Assembly: GCF_001528665.1 (NCBI RefSeq)
Contig: NZ_BBYJ01000048.1
Location: 86,574-150,573 of the forward strand
DNA: 64,000 bases
Direction: 5' to 3'
From: Microtetraspora malaysiensis
GTDB taxonomy: Bacteria > Actinomycetota > Actinomycetes > Streptosporangiales > Streptosporangiaceae
The notes beneath the pieces were generated by a model. The model had not been told where the DNA came from. It worked only from the letters and a program-made list of their open reading frames with translations, and searched no databases. Below, one piece after another: positions 34,691 through 43,665 of this stretch. The position numbers and the translations under genes were made by a program. Numbering within the stretch: position 1 is the stretch's first letter; each line of letters begins with the position of its first letter.

Positions 34691-35770
34691 ATGGACGACC
34701 TGAATCTGCTCCGCGACCTCGGCCGCGAGCTGGAGCACGAGCCCCCGGCCTCGCTCGCGCACCAGCGGCGGCGCCTGCTCGACCCCTCCGCCCGGAGCCG
34801 GTCCGCGCGGGCCGGCGGATCCCGCCGTACGCGCACCTGGGCGATGGTCGCCCTGGCGGCCGGGCTCACCGCGGCCGTCGTCACCGTGCCGACCGTGCTG
34901 CTCAGTGGATCCGGGACCGGACGCCCCGCCGGCTCCCTCACCGAGGCGGGCGTGGAGGCGCCCACCGGACCGCTCAACCTGCTGTTGATCGGCTCCGACA
35001 CCCGCGAGGGGGCCAACGCGAAGTACGGCCCGCGGATGGCCGACTACCCCGGGCGGAGCGACACGCTGGTCCTGGTACACCTGGCCGCCGACCGGAAGAG
35101 CGCCGAGGCGGTGAGCATCCCCAGGGACTCGATGGTCCGGATCCCCGAATGCCGGACGGGCGACGGCAAGAAGGCCCCCGCCCACGTCGGAATGATCAAT
35201 TCGGCGTACGCCGATGGCGGGCTCGCCTGCGCCCGCAAGACGATGGAGACGTTGACCGGCGTCACCGTCGATTACGCGATGGCGATCGACTTCTCCGGGT
35301 TCAAGGACATGATCGACGCTCTCGGAGGCGTGGAGATCACCGTGCCGAAGGCGGTGGACGACCCCAAGGCGAAGCTGCGCATGCCCGCCGGCCGGCAGGT
35401 GCTCAACGGCGAGCAGGCCCTGGGATACGCCCGGCTCCGCTACGCGCTGGGCGACGGATCCGACCTTTCGCGGATCAAGCGCCAGCAGGTGCTGATGCGC
35501 GGCATCATCAAGAAGGCCGCGGGCCTGCCTACCGACCCGGTTCGGCTCCCGGCCTTCCTGAAGGCCGTGCAGGCCTCGGTCAAGACCGAGCCCGGGCTGA
35601 ACGTGGAGGAGATGGTCGCCCTCGCCCGCGGCCTGGCGGGGATGAAGCCGAGCGACACCCGCTTCGTCACGATCCCGTGGACGCCCTACTCGGAGGACCC
35701 CAACCGCGTCTCCTGGAAGCAGCCGGAGGCGGACCAGCTGTTCAAGCGGATCGCGAGCGACAGCCGGTAA
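34691..35770 (+). CDS. LCP-family (LytR-CpsA-Psr) protein with an anti-sigma-like N-terminus
   Basis: 359 residues. Residues 1-40 (MDDLNLLRDLGRELEHEPPA, SLAHQRRRLLDP) resemble the cytoplasmic start of CU044_5270/anti-sigma-type proteins. A transmembrane helix follows at about 52-75 (TWAMVALAAGLTAAVVTVPT). The outer part is an LCP domain: LNLLLIGSDTREG, RSDTLVLVHL, EAVSIPRDSMVRIP, INSAYADGGLACARKTME and GYARLRYALGDGSDLSRIKR. The Arg and Asp residues that bind the lipid pyrophosphate are in place. LCP enzymes attach glycopolymers to peptidoglycan. Translational linkage to a sigma factor suggests envelope-stress wiring (inference). Confidence 0.88.
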   Translation: MDDLNLLRDLGRELEHEPPASLAHQRRRLLDPSARSRSARAGGSRRTRTWAMVALAAGLTAAVVTVPTVLLSGSGTGRPAGSLTEAGVEAPTGPLNLLLIGSDTREGANAKYGPRMADYPGRSDTLVLVHLAADRKSAEAVSIPRDSMVRIPECRTGDGKKAPAHVGMINSAYADGGLACARKTMETLTGVTVDYAMAIDFSGFKDMIDALGGVEITVPKAVDDPKAKLRMPAGRQVLNGEQALGYARLRYALGDGSDLSRIKRQQVLMRGIIKKAAGLPTDPVRLPAFLKAVQASVKTEPGLNVEEMVALARGLAGMKPSDTRFVTIPWTPYSEDPNRVSWKQPEADQLFKRIASDSR

Positions 35771-35776
35771 CCGGGG

Positions 35777-35845
35777 CGCCCCGCGGGCCGGACGGCTCGC
35801 GCCACGAGGAGTTCTCCCAGGAGGAACCTCCCGGCCCGCGGGGCG
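35777..35845 (+). terminator. Large hairpin terminator after the LCP gene
   Basis: Perfect 15-base arms CGCCCCGCGGGCCGG (35777-35791) and CCGGCCCGCGGGGCG (35831-35845) enclose a second smaller stem (GAGGAGTTCTCC / GGAGGAACCTC region). It separates the sigma/LCP pair from the peptide importer. Confidence 0.65.
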
Positions 35846-35860
35846 TCACGCCGATTTATC

Positions 35861-35895
35861 GCAAATAGCTCGCAATAACGTTGAACTTGCAATTA
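35861..35895 (+). promoter_or_regulatory. AT-rich promoter region of the peptide importer with GCAA repeats
   Basis: GCAAATA (35861), GCAATAA (35872) and GCAATTA (35889) recur on one strand in a short AT-rich patch 29-63 bases before the start of the binding-protein gene; TTGAAC at 35881 could be a -35 element. It may be a regulator site; no known box is recognised. Confidence 0.35.
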
Positions 35896-35923
35896 CTTGG
35901 GGCGGCGTTCTACCTTCGGCGTC

Positions 35924-37483
35924 ATGAGAAGCGCCCTGACCCGGCTCGCCCTCGTCGCGACCGTCGGACTGTCCGCCGCCTGCTCGGCCGCCCCCGCCAC
36001 GGACCGCCCCGCGAGAACGGACACATTCGTCGCCGGGCTCGGCTCGGAACCCGACTCGCTGAACCCGGTGCTGGGATACGCCGCGGACGGCGGCTCGCTC
36101 ATGTTCGACGGACTGGTCAGCAGGAACGCCGACCTGAGCCTGCGCCCCGCGCTCGCCACCACCGTGCCCGAAGTCAACGGGAAGACCGTGTCGTTCACGC
36201 TGCGCTCCGGCGTGACCTTCCACGACGGCACCCCGCTGACCAGCAAGGACGTCGCCTACACCTACCGCACGGTGCTGGACGAGAAGAACGACTCCGCCAT
36301 CCGCGGCGACTACGCGGCGATCGAGTCCGTCGAGGCACCCGACCCGGCGACGGTCGTCTTCCACCTGAAGTACCCGTACGCGCCGATCCTGCAGCGGTCC
36401 ACGTTGGGCATCGTGCCGGACGGGAGCCTGGAACGTTCCGGCTTCGAGGCCAAGCCGGTCGGCAGCGGGCCGTACCGGTTCGTGTCCCGGACGCCGGGCG
36501 ACAAGATCGTGATGGAGGCGAACCCGTCCTACTGGGACGGCGCGCCGGCGATCAAGAAGCTGGTGCTGGCGTTCTCCTCCGACGACAACGTCCGGGCCAC
36601 CCGCATGGCGGCCGGGGAGTTCGACGCGGTCGAGCTGCCGCCCAAGGCCGCCGCGCGGTTCGAGAACACCGACGGTCTGACCGTCCACCGGGTGCCGAGC
36701 GCCGACTACCGGGGCGTGATGTTCCCGATGAACGAGCCGGTCACCGGCGACCTCGCCATCCGCAAGGCGGTCAACCTCGCCGTGGACCGGGCCGCCATGG
36801 TGAAGACGATCCTCGCCGGGGCCGGCCGTCCCGCGTTCGGGCCGATCCCTCCGGATACGACCTGGCACAACCCCGCCGTCGAGGGCTCCCCCGCCGCCGA
36901 CCAGGCCCAGGCCGTACGGGTGCTTGAGGAGGCCGGTTGGGTCGCGGGAGCCGACGGCGTACGGGCGAAGAAGGGGACGGCCGCGCGGTTCACGCTGATG
37001 TACCCCGCCGGCGACTCGCTGCGCAAGGAGCTCGCCCTCGCGGCGGCCTCCGACGCGAAGAAGGTCGGCATCGACATCCGGCCGACCGGCCTGGACTGGG
37101 ACGCCATCGAGCCGCGGATGAGCAAGGACGCCCTGATGATGGGCATGGGCACGCCGTTCGACCCCGACTACACCAACTTCGAGACGTTCCACTCCCAGTT
37201 CGCCGGCAAGGGCTTCTTCAACCCCGGCCACTACAAGTCGCCCGAGGTGGACGCGCTGCTGGAGAAGGGCCGCGAGGAGACCGACCCGGCCGCCCGCAAG
37301 GAGGCCTACGACGCCGTGCAGCGGCGCATCCGCGACGACGAGGCCTGGGCGTACCTGGTCTTCCTTGAGCACGTGTACGTCGTGCGCGGCGCGTGGACGG
37401 GCGTCGCCCCGAGCGTGGAGGCGCACGAGCACGCGGCCGGCGGCCTGTTCCGCAACCTGGCCGAGTGGAGGCCGGCCGCGTGA
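35924..37483 (+). CDS. Peptide/oligopeptide ABC transporter substrate-binding lipoprotein (SBP family 5)
   Basis: 519 residues. The N-terminus MRSALTRLALVATVGLSAAC is a lipoprotein signal with the lipobox LSAAC, placing the protein on the outer face of the membrane. The SBP_bac_5 core follows: GSEPDSLNPVLGYAAD, VSFTLRSGVTFHDGTPLTSK, GSGPYRFVSRTPGDKIVM, RKAVNLAVDRAAMVKTIL and TPFDPDYTNFETFHSQFAGK. It is the first gene of a five-gene operon with overlapping junctions. Ligand peptides or nickel-type chelates cannot be told apart by sequence alone. Confidence 0.93.
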   Translation: MRSALTRLALVATVGLSAACSAAPATDRPARTDTFVAGLGSEPDSLNPVLGYAADGGSLMFDGLVSRNADLSLRPALATTVPEVNGKTVSFTLRSGVTFHDGTPLTSKDVAYTYRTVLDEKNDSAIRGDYAAIESVEAPDPATVVFHLKYPYAPILQRSTLGIVPDGSLERSGFEAKPVGSGPYRFVSRTPGDKIVMEANPSYWDGAPAIKKLVLAFSSDDNVRATRMAAGEFDAVELPPKAAARFENTDGLTVHRVPSADYRGVMFPMNEPVTGDLAIRKAVNLAVDRAAMVKTILAGAGRPAFGPIPPDTTWHNPAVEGSPAADQAQAVRVLEEAGWVAGADGVRAKKGTAARFTLMYPAGDSLRKELALAAASDAKKVGIDIRPTGLDWDAIEPRMSKDALMMGMGTPFDPDYTNFETFHSQFAGKGFFNPGHYKSPEVDALLEKGREETDPAARKEAYDAVQRRIRDDEAWAYLVFLEHVYVVRGAWTGVAPSVEAHEHAAGGLFRNLAEWRPAA

Positions 37484-38463
37484 TCCGCGCGCTCGCCCGG
37501 ATGGCCGTCTGGCGGCTGGTCTTCGCCGTCCCGCTGCTGCTCGCGGTCACGATCGGCATGTTCGCGCTGGCCAAGGCGTCGCCGTTCGACCCGGTCCGGC
37601 AGTATCTCGGCGACCGCGCGCTGACGACGAGTCCCGAGGTCGCCGAGCGGATCCGGGCGAACTGGGGTCTGGACCGCCCGCTCGCCGAGCAGTACCTCAC
37701 CTGGCTGGGCAACCTGGTCCGCGGCGACCTCGGCGACTCCCGGAGCCTGCACCGGCCGGTCGCCGAGGTGATCGGCGACCGGCTCGGCTGGACGCTGCTC
37801 GCGGTCGGCTGCGCCCTCGTGCTGATGCTCGCCGGAAGCCTGGTCGCGGGTGTGCTCGCGGCCTGGCGGCGCGGTTCGTGGCTGGACCGCGTCATCACCG
37901 GCACGGCGTACGCGAACGAGGCCGCGCCGGTCTTCTGGACCGGGCTGCTGGTGATTTGGATCTTCGCGGTGAAGCTGCGCTGGCTGCCCTCGGGCGGGCT
38001 CACGGACGCCGCCGCGACGACCGTGGAGCCGGGCGACGTGCTGCGGCACATGATCCTGCCGGTGGTGGTGCTGGCTTTCTCCCAGTCGTCCTGGCTGGTG
38101 CTGTTCGTGCGCGAGTCGCTGATCGGCACCCTGCGGGAGGACTTCGTCGTCGGCGCCAGGGCGCGCGGGCTGCGCGAGCGCACGGTGATCCTGCGGCACG
38201 CGCTGCGCTCGGCGCTGCTGCCGTTCATCACGCTGCTCGGCGCGCGGGTGCCCGAGCTGGTGACCGGGGCGATCCTCGTCGAGTCCGTCTTCTCCTGGCC
38301 GGGGGTCGCCTCCGCGTCCGTGCAGGCGGCGCTGTCGGCGGACTTCCCGCTGCTCGCGGCGCTCACGCTGCTCGCCACCCTCGCGGTGCTGGTGGGCAGC
38401 CTGTTCGCCGACACCGCGTACGTCGTCGCCGACCCGCGCGTGCGGGTTCTGGGGGTGAGCTGA
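37480..38463 (+). CDS. Peptide ABC transporter permease (DppB-like)
   Basis: 327 residues from GTG 37480, which overlaps the stop of the binding-protein gene. MAVWRLVFAVPLLLAVTIGM is the first helix, LLVIWIFAVKLRWLPSGGL the conserved periplasmic turn, and REDFVVGARARGLRERTVIL with RHALRSALLPFITLLG the EAA loop that contacts the ATPases. Six helices are predictable. Overlap with the next permease is ATGA. Confidence 0.92.
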   Translation: MIRALARMAVWRLVFAVPLLLAVTIGMFALAKASPFDPVRQYLGDRALTTSPEVAERIRANWGLDRPLAEQYLTWLGNLVRGDLGDSRSLHRPVAEVIGDRLGWTLLAVGCALVLMLAGSLVAGVLAAWRRGSWLDRVITGTAYANEAAPVFWTGLLVIWIFAVKLRWLPSGGLTDAAATTVEPGDVLRHMILPVVVLAFSQSSWLVLFVRESLIGTLREDFVVGARARGLRERTVILRHALRSALLPFITLLGARVPELVTGAILVESVFSWPGVASASVQAALSADFPLLAALTLLATLAVLVGSLFADTAYVVADPRVRVLGVS

Positions 38464-39359
38464 TGACGACCGGCACCCGGACGCGTCCCGCGACGCGCGC
38501 GCGTGACCGGCGGCGTGACCGGCGGCGTGACCGGCGGCGCCGCGACCGCTCGCGCCGCCTGGCGGCCGTGACCCTGGCCGTGCTCGGGCTGGCCGTGCTG
38601 CTGGTCCCGCTGGTCGCCCGCCTCGACCAGAGCCAGGTGGATCTGGCGTCGGCCTCGCTCCCGCCGGGGCTCGCGCATCCGTTCGGCACCGACGATCTGG
38701 GCCGCGACGTGCTGCTCCGCGTCGTGTACGGCCTGCGCGTGTCGCTGCTGGTCGGACTGGTCGCGGCGGCGGTGTCCGCGACGGTCGGCACGCTGGTGGG
38801 GCTCGCCGCCGGCACACTCGGCGGGGCCGCCGACCGGATCCTGATGCGGGTCGTGGACGGCTTCAACTCGGTGCCGCACCTGCTGTTCGGCATCTTCATC
38901 GTCGCGCTGTTCTCGCCCGGCGCGACCGCGGTCGTCGTCTCCGTGGGGCTGACCCACTGGATGACCGCGGCGCGGATCGTCCGCTCGGAGGTGCTCACGC
39001 TGCGCTCCCGTCCGTTCGTGGACGCCGCGATCTCCGGGGGCTCCGGGCGGGCCAGGATCGTGCTGCGGCACTTCCTGCCCCACCTCGCGCCGCACGTCGC
39101 GCTGGCCGCGGTGCTCATGGTCCCGCACGCCGTCTGGCACGAGACCGCACTGAGCTTCCTCGGGCTGGGGCTGCCGCCCCACCTCGCCTCGCTCGGCAAC
39201 ATGATCAACGACGGGGCGCGGTCGCTGCTCGCGGGCGACTGGTGGCCCTCGCTCTTCCCCGGCCTGTTCATCCTCCTGCCGACGCTGGCGATCTCCACCC
39301 TCGCCCAGGGGTGGCGGGACCGGACCGACCCCCGGCGACGATCGGAGCTCCAGCTATGA
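38463..39359 (+). CDS. Peptide ABC transporter permease (DppC-like)
   Basis: 298 residues. The cytoplasmic N-terminus is strikingly basic because of a threefold 12-base tandem repeat encoding DRRR units (around 38504-38539). The first helix AAVTLAVLGLAVLLVPLVAR, the DppC hallmark HPFGTDDLGRDVLLRVVYGL, LRSRPFVDAAISGGSGRARI with RHFLPHLAP (EAA loop) and SFLGLGLPPHLASLGNMIND follow. It overlaps both neighbours. Confidence 0.92.
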   Translation: MTTGTRTRPATRARDRRRDRRRDRRRRDRSRRLAAVTLAVLGLAVLLVPLVARLDQSQVDLASASLPPGLAHPFGTDDLGRDVLLRVVYGLRVSLLVGLVAAAVSATVGTLVGLAAGTLGGAADRILMRVVDGFNSVPHLLFGIFIVALFSPGATAVVVSVGLTHWMTAARIVRSEVLTLRSRPFVDAAISGGSGRARIVLRHFLPHLAPHVALAAVLMVPHAVWHETALSFLGLGLPPHLASLGNMINDGARSLLAGDWWPSLFPGLFILLPTLAISTLAQGWRDRTDPRRRSELQL

Positions 39360-40477
39360 CCGCCCCTTCCCGCCTGCGGGTGGACGGCCTCACGGTCCGC
39401 TTCCACCTTTCCGGCGCGACCGTCCAGGCCGTCACCGACGCCCGGTTCGAGGTACGGCAGGGCGAGTGCCTGGCCCTGGTCGGCGAGTCCGGCTGCGGCA
39501 AGTCGGTGATGGCGCACGCCCTGCTCGGCCTGCTGCCGGGCAACGCCGAGGTCACCGGTTCCGCGTGGCTGGAGTCCGGGGACGGCGCGCCGATCGGTCG
39601 TTCACCGCTCCTCGCTCGCTCCGCGGACAACCTCGTCCCCCGGTCCCCCACTGCGCTCGCCGCGTCGGGTTCTCTCCCACCCGTGGACCTGGTCGCCGCC
39701 CCGGAGGAGGTCCTCGCCCGGTCCGTACGCGGACGCCGGATCGGGCTGGTCCCGCAGAGCCCCGCCACGCACCTCACCCCGGTCCGCACCGCCCGGTCGC
39801 AGCTGGAGGAGGCGCTGCGGGAGCTCGGCAATCCGGCGAGCGCCGACGACCTGGCCGCGCGGGCCGGGCTGCGCCCGGCCGACCTGGACCGCTACCCGCA
39901 CGAGCTGTCCGGCGGCATGGCCCAGCGGGTGGCCAACGCGCTCGCGCTGGCCGGCGACCCGTGGCTGATCCTCGCGGACGAGCCCACCAGCGGCCTCGAC
40001 CGGCCGCTCGTGGACGCCACCATGGCCGAGCTGCGCCGCCTGGCCGACGACGGGCGGGCCGTGCTGCTCATCACGCACGACCTGCGCGCCGCCGAGCAGG
40101 TCGCCGACCGCGTCGCCGTCATGTACGCGAGCCGCGTCGTGTCGGTCACCCCGGCCGCGGCCTTCTTCGCCGGACCCCGTCATCCGTACGCGGCGGGGCT
40201 GCTGGACGCGCTGCCGTCCCGCCGCTTCGCGCCCATCCCGGGGCGGCCGCCGGAGCTGACCCGGCTGCCTGACGGCTGCGCCTTCCTGCCGCGCTGCGAC
40301 CGGGCGTCCGCCGCCTGCGAGCGGGTTCCGGAGCTCGCCGAGCTGCCGGAACCCCCGGCTCCGCAGGGGTCCGGAGGCCGCGTCGCCCCCGTCCCAGACC
40401 GGCAGGAGGTGGCCTGCCACCATCCCCTGGAGCCCCTGGAGCACCCCTTGGAGCTGGACCGCAATGCTGCGCGCTGA
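39356..40477 (+). CDS. Peptide ABC transporter ATP-binding protein (DppD-like) with an insertion
   Basis: 373 residues. Walker A is in VGESGCGKSVMAHALLGLLP (about 43), the Q-loop in IGLVPQSPATHLTPVRT (about 125), the signature in YPHELSGGMAQRVANAL (about 183), Walker B in PWLILADEPTSGLDRP and the switch His in LLITHDLRAAEQVADR. The C-terminal oligopeptide-transporter extension has the Cys residues GCAFLPRCDRASAACE. Between Walker A and the Q-loop an extra stretch of about 30 residues (GRSPLLARSADNLVPRSPTA onward, residues about 80-112) is Ser/Pro/Ala-rich and unlike the family. Confidence 0.9.
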   Translation: MTAPSRLRVDGLTVRFHLSGATVQAVTDARFEVRQGECLALVGESGCGKSVMAHALLGLLPGNAEVTGSAWLESGDGAPIGRSPLLARSADNLVPRSPTALAASGSLPPVDLVAAPEEVLARSVRGRRIGLVPQSPATHLTPVRTARSQLEEALRELGNPASADDLAARAGLRPADLDRYPHELSGGMAQRVANALALAGDPWLILADEPTSGLDRPLVDATMAELRRLADDGRAVLLITHDLRAAEQVADRVAVMYASRVVSVTPAAAFFAGPRHPYAAGLLDALPSRRFAPIPGRPPELTRLPDGCAFLPRCDRASAACERVPELAELPEPPAPQGSGGRVAPVPDRQEVACHHPLEPLEHPLELDRNAAR

Positions 40478-41162
40478 CGGCGTGACCGTCGCCTACGACC
40501 GCCACCGGGTGCTGGACCGGGTGACGATCTCCGTGCCTCCCGGGGAGGTGACGGGGCTGGCCGGGCCGAGCGGATGCGGAAAGTCCAGCCTGGCGCGGGT
40601 CCTCGCCCTGCTGCTGCGGCCCGCCGCCGGGACGGTCAGCGTGGACGGTGAGGAGGTCCGCCGCTGGCGGCACCGGGCCGCGCCCGCCCTGCGCACGACG
40701 ATCGCCCTGATCTTCCAGCAGCCGCGGCTCGCCGTCGATCCCCGCTTCACCCTGCTCGACGTCGTCGCCGAGCCGCTCCGTGTGGCGCGGCGGCCCCTCG
40801 ACCGCGCGGAGCGGCTCGCCGAGGAGATGGGTCTCACCCCGGACCTGCTGACGCGGCGTCCGCACGAGGTGTCCGACGGGCAGCTCCAGCGCGCCTGCGT
40901 CGCCCGCGCGCTCACCCTCCGGCCGCGCTATGTGATCTGCGACGAGATGACCACCATGCTCGACGCCTCCACGCAGGCCCTTCTCGTCGCGCGGCTGGAG
41001 GAGTACCGCCGGGAGTCGGGCGCGGGCGTGCTCGCGATCAGCCACGACACCGAGCTGCTCGACCGGTGGTGCGGGCCGGGGTCCACCGTCCACCGATTCG
41101 GCCCCGCGGAGCCCGGCCCGGGTCAAGCGGACGCCACGGGCGGCACTTGGACCCGTACGTAG
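40464..41162 (+). CDS. Peptide ABC transporter ATP-binding protein (DppF-like, short)
   Basis: 232 residues. Walker A is GPSGCGKSSLARVLALL, the Q-loop lies near ALIFQQPRLAVDPRFTLLDV, and the signature reads RPHEVSDGQLQRACVARAL, with VSDGQ in place of LSGGQ. Walker B is VICDEMTTMLDA, where MTTMLD replaces PTSALD, and the switch His is in LAISHDTELLDR. The C-terminal extension is missing, so it is shorter than typical DppF (about 320). The altered signature and Walker-B surroundings suggest a weakened ATP site. It overlaps dppD by 14 bases and ends the operon. Confidence 0.88.
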   Translation: MLRADGVTVAYDRHRVLDRVTISVPPGEVTGLAGPSGCGKSSLARVLALLLRPAAGTVSVDGEEVRRWRHRAAPALRTTIALIFQQPRLAVDPRFTLLDVVAEPLRVARRPLDRAERLAEEMGLTPDLLTRRPHEVSDGQLQRACVARALTLRPRYVICDEMTTMLDASTQALLVARLEEYRRESGAGVLAISHDTELLDRWCGPGSTVHRFGPAEPGPGQADATGGTWTRT

Positions 41163-41188
41163 GACCTTCGGATGGATGACGAAGGTCC
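41162..41188 (+). terminator. Hairpin directly after the importer operon
   Basis: GGACCTTCG (41162-41170) and CGAAGGTCC (41180-41188) form a perfect 9-base stem starting at the last base of the stop codon. It is a likely terminator between the importer and cydAB. Confidence 0.5.
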
Positions 41189-41246
41189 CTGCCCGGCAAA
41201 GGCCTCGGTACGGGAGCGTTTAGGGGGAAATTAGGAGGAAGCCCCC

Positions 41247-42638
41247 ATGGACGTGCTGGATCTGTCGCGATGGCAGTTCGGGATCACCACCGTCTACCAT
41301 TTCATCTTCGTTCCGCTGACGATCGGCATGGCCCTACTGGTCGCGTCCATGCAGACCGCCTGGCACATCAGCGGCAACGAGACCTATCTGCGGATGACCA
41401 AGTTCTTCGGGAAGCTCTTCCTGATCAACTTCGCGATGGGGGTGGTCACCGGAATCGTGCAGGAGTTCCAGTTCGGGATGAACTGGAGTGACTACTCCCG
41501 CTTCGTGGGTGACATCTTCGGGGCGCCGCTGGCCATGGAGGGCCTGCTGGCGTTCTTCCTCGAATCGACCTTCCTCGGCTTGTGGATCTTCGGCTGGAAC
41601 CGCCTGCCGCCCCGGTTGCACCTCGCCACGATCTGGCTGGCGGCCGTCGGAACGACACTCTCGGCGTACTTCATCCTGGCCGCCAACTCGTGGATGCAGC
41701 ACCCCGTCGGCTACCGCATCAACCCGGAGACCAACCGGGCCGAGCTGACCGACATCTGGGCCGTGCTCACCAACTCGACCACGCTGGTGACCTTCCCGCA
41801 CGTCCTCTTCGGCGCGTTCATCACCGCCGCCGGGTTCCTGATCGGGGTCAGCGCCTGGCATCTCGCCCGCGGCCGTGAGGTTCCGCTGTTCCGCAAGGCG
41901 ATGCGGATCGGGCTCGCCGTCTCACTGGCGTCCGGGATCGCCGTGGCGGCGACCGGCGACCTCCAGGCCCGCCTGATGACCGAGCAGCAGCCGATGAAGA
42001 TGGCCGCCGCCGAGGCCCTGTACGAGACGTCCGCGCCCGCGTCGTTCTCCCTGTTCACCCTCGGAACCCCGGACGGCAGCGAGGAGCTGTGGAGCCTGCG
42101 GGTGCCGAACGTGCTGTCCTTCATGGCCACCGGCGACCTCAACGGCTCGGTCGAGGGCATCAACGACCTGCAGAAGGAGTACGTCGCCAAGTACGGTCCG
42201 GGCGACTACCGGCCGTCCATCCCCGTGACGTACTGGACCTTCCGGTTGATGATCGGGTTCGGCGCGCTGGCGAGCCTGCTCGCCCTGGTCGGCCTCTGGC
42301 TGACCAGGAAGGGACGCACCCCGGGCAGCCGGTGGTTCTACCGCGCCGCGCTCGCCGCGATGGCGCTGCCGTTCCTCGCGAACGCCGCCGGATGGATCTT
42401 CACCGAGATGGGCCGCCAGCCGTGGTCGGTGTACGGGGTGCTGCGGACCGCGGCGAGCGTCTCCCCCGGCGTGAACGTGCCCACCGTGGCGATCTCCCTG
42501 GCCGCCTTCACCATCGTCTACGCCGTACTGGCCGTGATCACCGCGATCATCATGGCCCGGCACGTCAAGGCGGGACCGCCCGACCTGACGGCGCAGAAGG
42601 AAGCCGCCGACCCCACCATCCCCGCCCTGACCTACTGA
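41247..42638 (+). CDS. cydA: Cytochrome bd ubiquinol oxidase subunit I
   Basis: 463 residues, membrane-embedded. LDLSRWQFGITTVYHFIFVP opens the protein, with the haem-ligand His near 18. GIVQEFQFGMNWSDYSRFVG and MEGLLAFFLESTFLGLWIFG carry the haem-pocket Glu residues. KMAAAEALYETSAPASFSLF begins the quinol loop, and GWIFTEMGRQPWSVYGVLRT (about 380-400) is the CydA signature. The Q-loop is short, as in Gram-positive enzymes. AGGAGGAA precedes the start. It encodes the high-affinity terminal oxidase with cydB ten bases downstream; no cydDC is in the window. Confidence 0.96.
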   Translation: MDVLDLSRWQFGITTVYHFIFVPLTIGMALLVASMQTAWHISGNETYLRMTKFFGKLFLINFAMGVVTGIVQEFQFGMNWSDYSRFVGDIFGAPLAMEGLLAFFLESTFLGLWIFGWNRLPPRLHLATIWLAAVGTTLSAYFILAANSWMQHPVGYRINPETNRAELTDIWAVLTNSTTLVTFPHVLFGAFITAAGFLIGVSAWHLARGREVPLFRKAMRIGLAVSLASGIAVAATGDLQARLMTEQQPMKMAAAEALYETSAPASFSLFTLGTPDGSEELWSLRVPNVLSFMATGDLNGSVEGINDLQKEYVAKYGPGDYRPSIPVTYWTFRLMIGFGALASLLALVGLWLTRKGRTPGSRWFYRAALAAMALPFLANAAGWIFTEMGRQPWSVYGVLRTAASVSPGVNVPTVAISLAAFTIVYAVLAVITAIIMARHVKAGPPDLTAQKEAADPTIPALTY

Positions 42639-42648
42639 GGAACACGTC

Positions 42649-43644
42649 ATGGAACTCACCACCGTCTGGTTCGTCCTCATCGGGGTGCTGTGGATCGGCT
42701 ACTTCGTGCTGGAGGGCTTCGACTTCGGCGTGGGCGTCCTGCTGCCGATCCTCGGCCGGGACAACGTCGACCGCCGCATCATGATCAACGCGATCGGCCC
42801 GGTGTGGGACGGCAACGAGGTCTGGCTGCTGGTGGCGGGCGGCGCCACCTTCGCCGCCTTCCCTGAGTGGTACGCCACCCTGTTCAGCGGGTTCTACCTG
42901 CCGCTGCTGCTCATCCTGCTGGCGCTCATCATCCGCGGCGTCGCGTTCGAGTTCCGCGGCAAGCACGACTCCGACCGGTGGCGGCGCGGCTGGGACCGGG
43001 CCATCTTCTGGGGCTCCCTCCTCCCCGCCTTCCTGTGGGGCGTCGCCTTCGCCAACATCGTCGCCGGGGTGCCGATCAACGCCCAGCACATCTACACCGG
43101 GAACCTGTTCACCCTGCTCAACCCGTACGCGCTGCTCGGCGGGCTGGTCACCCTCGGCCTGTTCCTGCTGCACGGGGCGGTCTTCCTGTCGCTGAAGACC
43201 GGCGGTGACCTGCGGGCCCGCGCCCGCGCCCTGGCCCTGCGGACCTCCCCCGCCGTCGTCGCGGTCGCCGCGGCGTTCCTGGTGATCACCCAGATCATGC
43301 ACGGCAAGCCGCTCACCTGGGCCACCACCGCGCTGGCCGCCGGAGCGCTGATCGGCGGGGTCGTCGCCGCGGTCCGCGGCAGGGAGGGGTGGGCGTTCAC
43401 CGGCACGGCGGTCACGATCGTGCTCGCCACGGCCACGCTCTTCCTCGACCTGTGGCCGAACGTCATGCCATCCAGCACCTCACCGCTGTACAGCCTCACC
43501 GTGACGAACGCCGCCTCCTCGCCGTACACGCTGACGGTGATGACGTGGGTGGCGGCGATCTTCACCCCGGTGGTGCTGGGCTACCAGGCATGGACGTACT
43601 GGGTCTTCCGCAAGCGTCTGACCCGTACTCCTATCGCCCAGTGA
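42649..43644 (+). CDS. cydB: Cytochrome bd ubiquinol oxidase subunit II
   Basis: 331 residues with eight or nine hydrophobic segments. LEGFDFGVGVLLPILGRDNV, MINAIGPVWDGNEVWLLVAG and GGATFAAFPEWYATLFSGFY are the diagnostic CydB motifs. RGVAFEFRGKHDSDRWRRGW lies on the cytoplasmic side. It directly follows cydA and is closed by a strong bidirectional terminator. Confidence 0.96.
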   Translation: MELTTVWFVLIGVLWIGYFVLEGFDFGVGVLLPILGRDNVDRRIMINAIGPVWDGNEVWLLVAGGATFAAFPEWYATLFSGFYLPLLLILLALIIRGVAFEFRGKHDSDRWRRGWDRAIFWGSLLPAFLWGVAFANIVAGVPINAQHIYTGNLFTLLNPYALLGGLVTLGLFLLHGAVFLSLKTGGDLRARARALALRTSPAVVAVAAAFLVITQIMHGKPLTWATTALAAGALIGGVVAAVRGREGWAFTGTAVTIVLATATLFLDLWPNVMPSSTSPLYSLTVTNAASSPYTLTVMTWVAAIFTPVVLGYQAWTYWVFRKRLTRTPIAQ

Positions 43645-43665
43645 CCGGGGACGGCCTGCGGAAGC

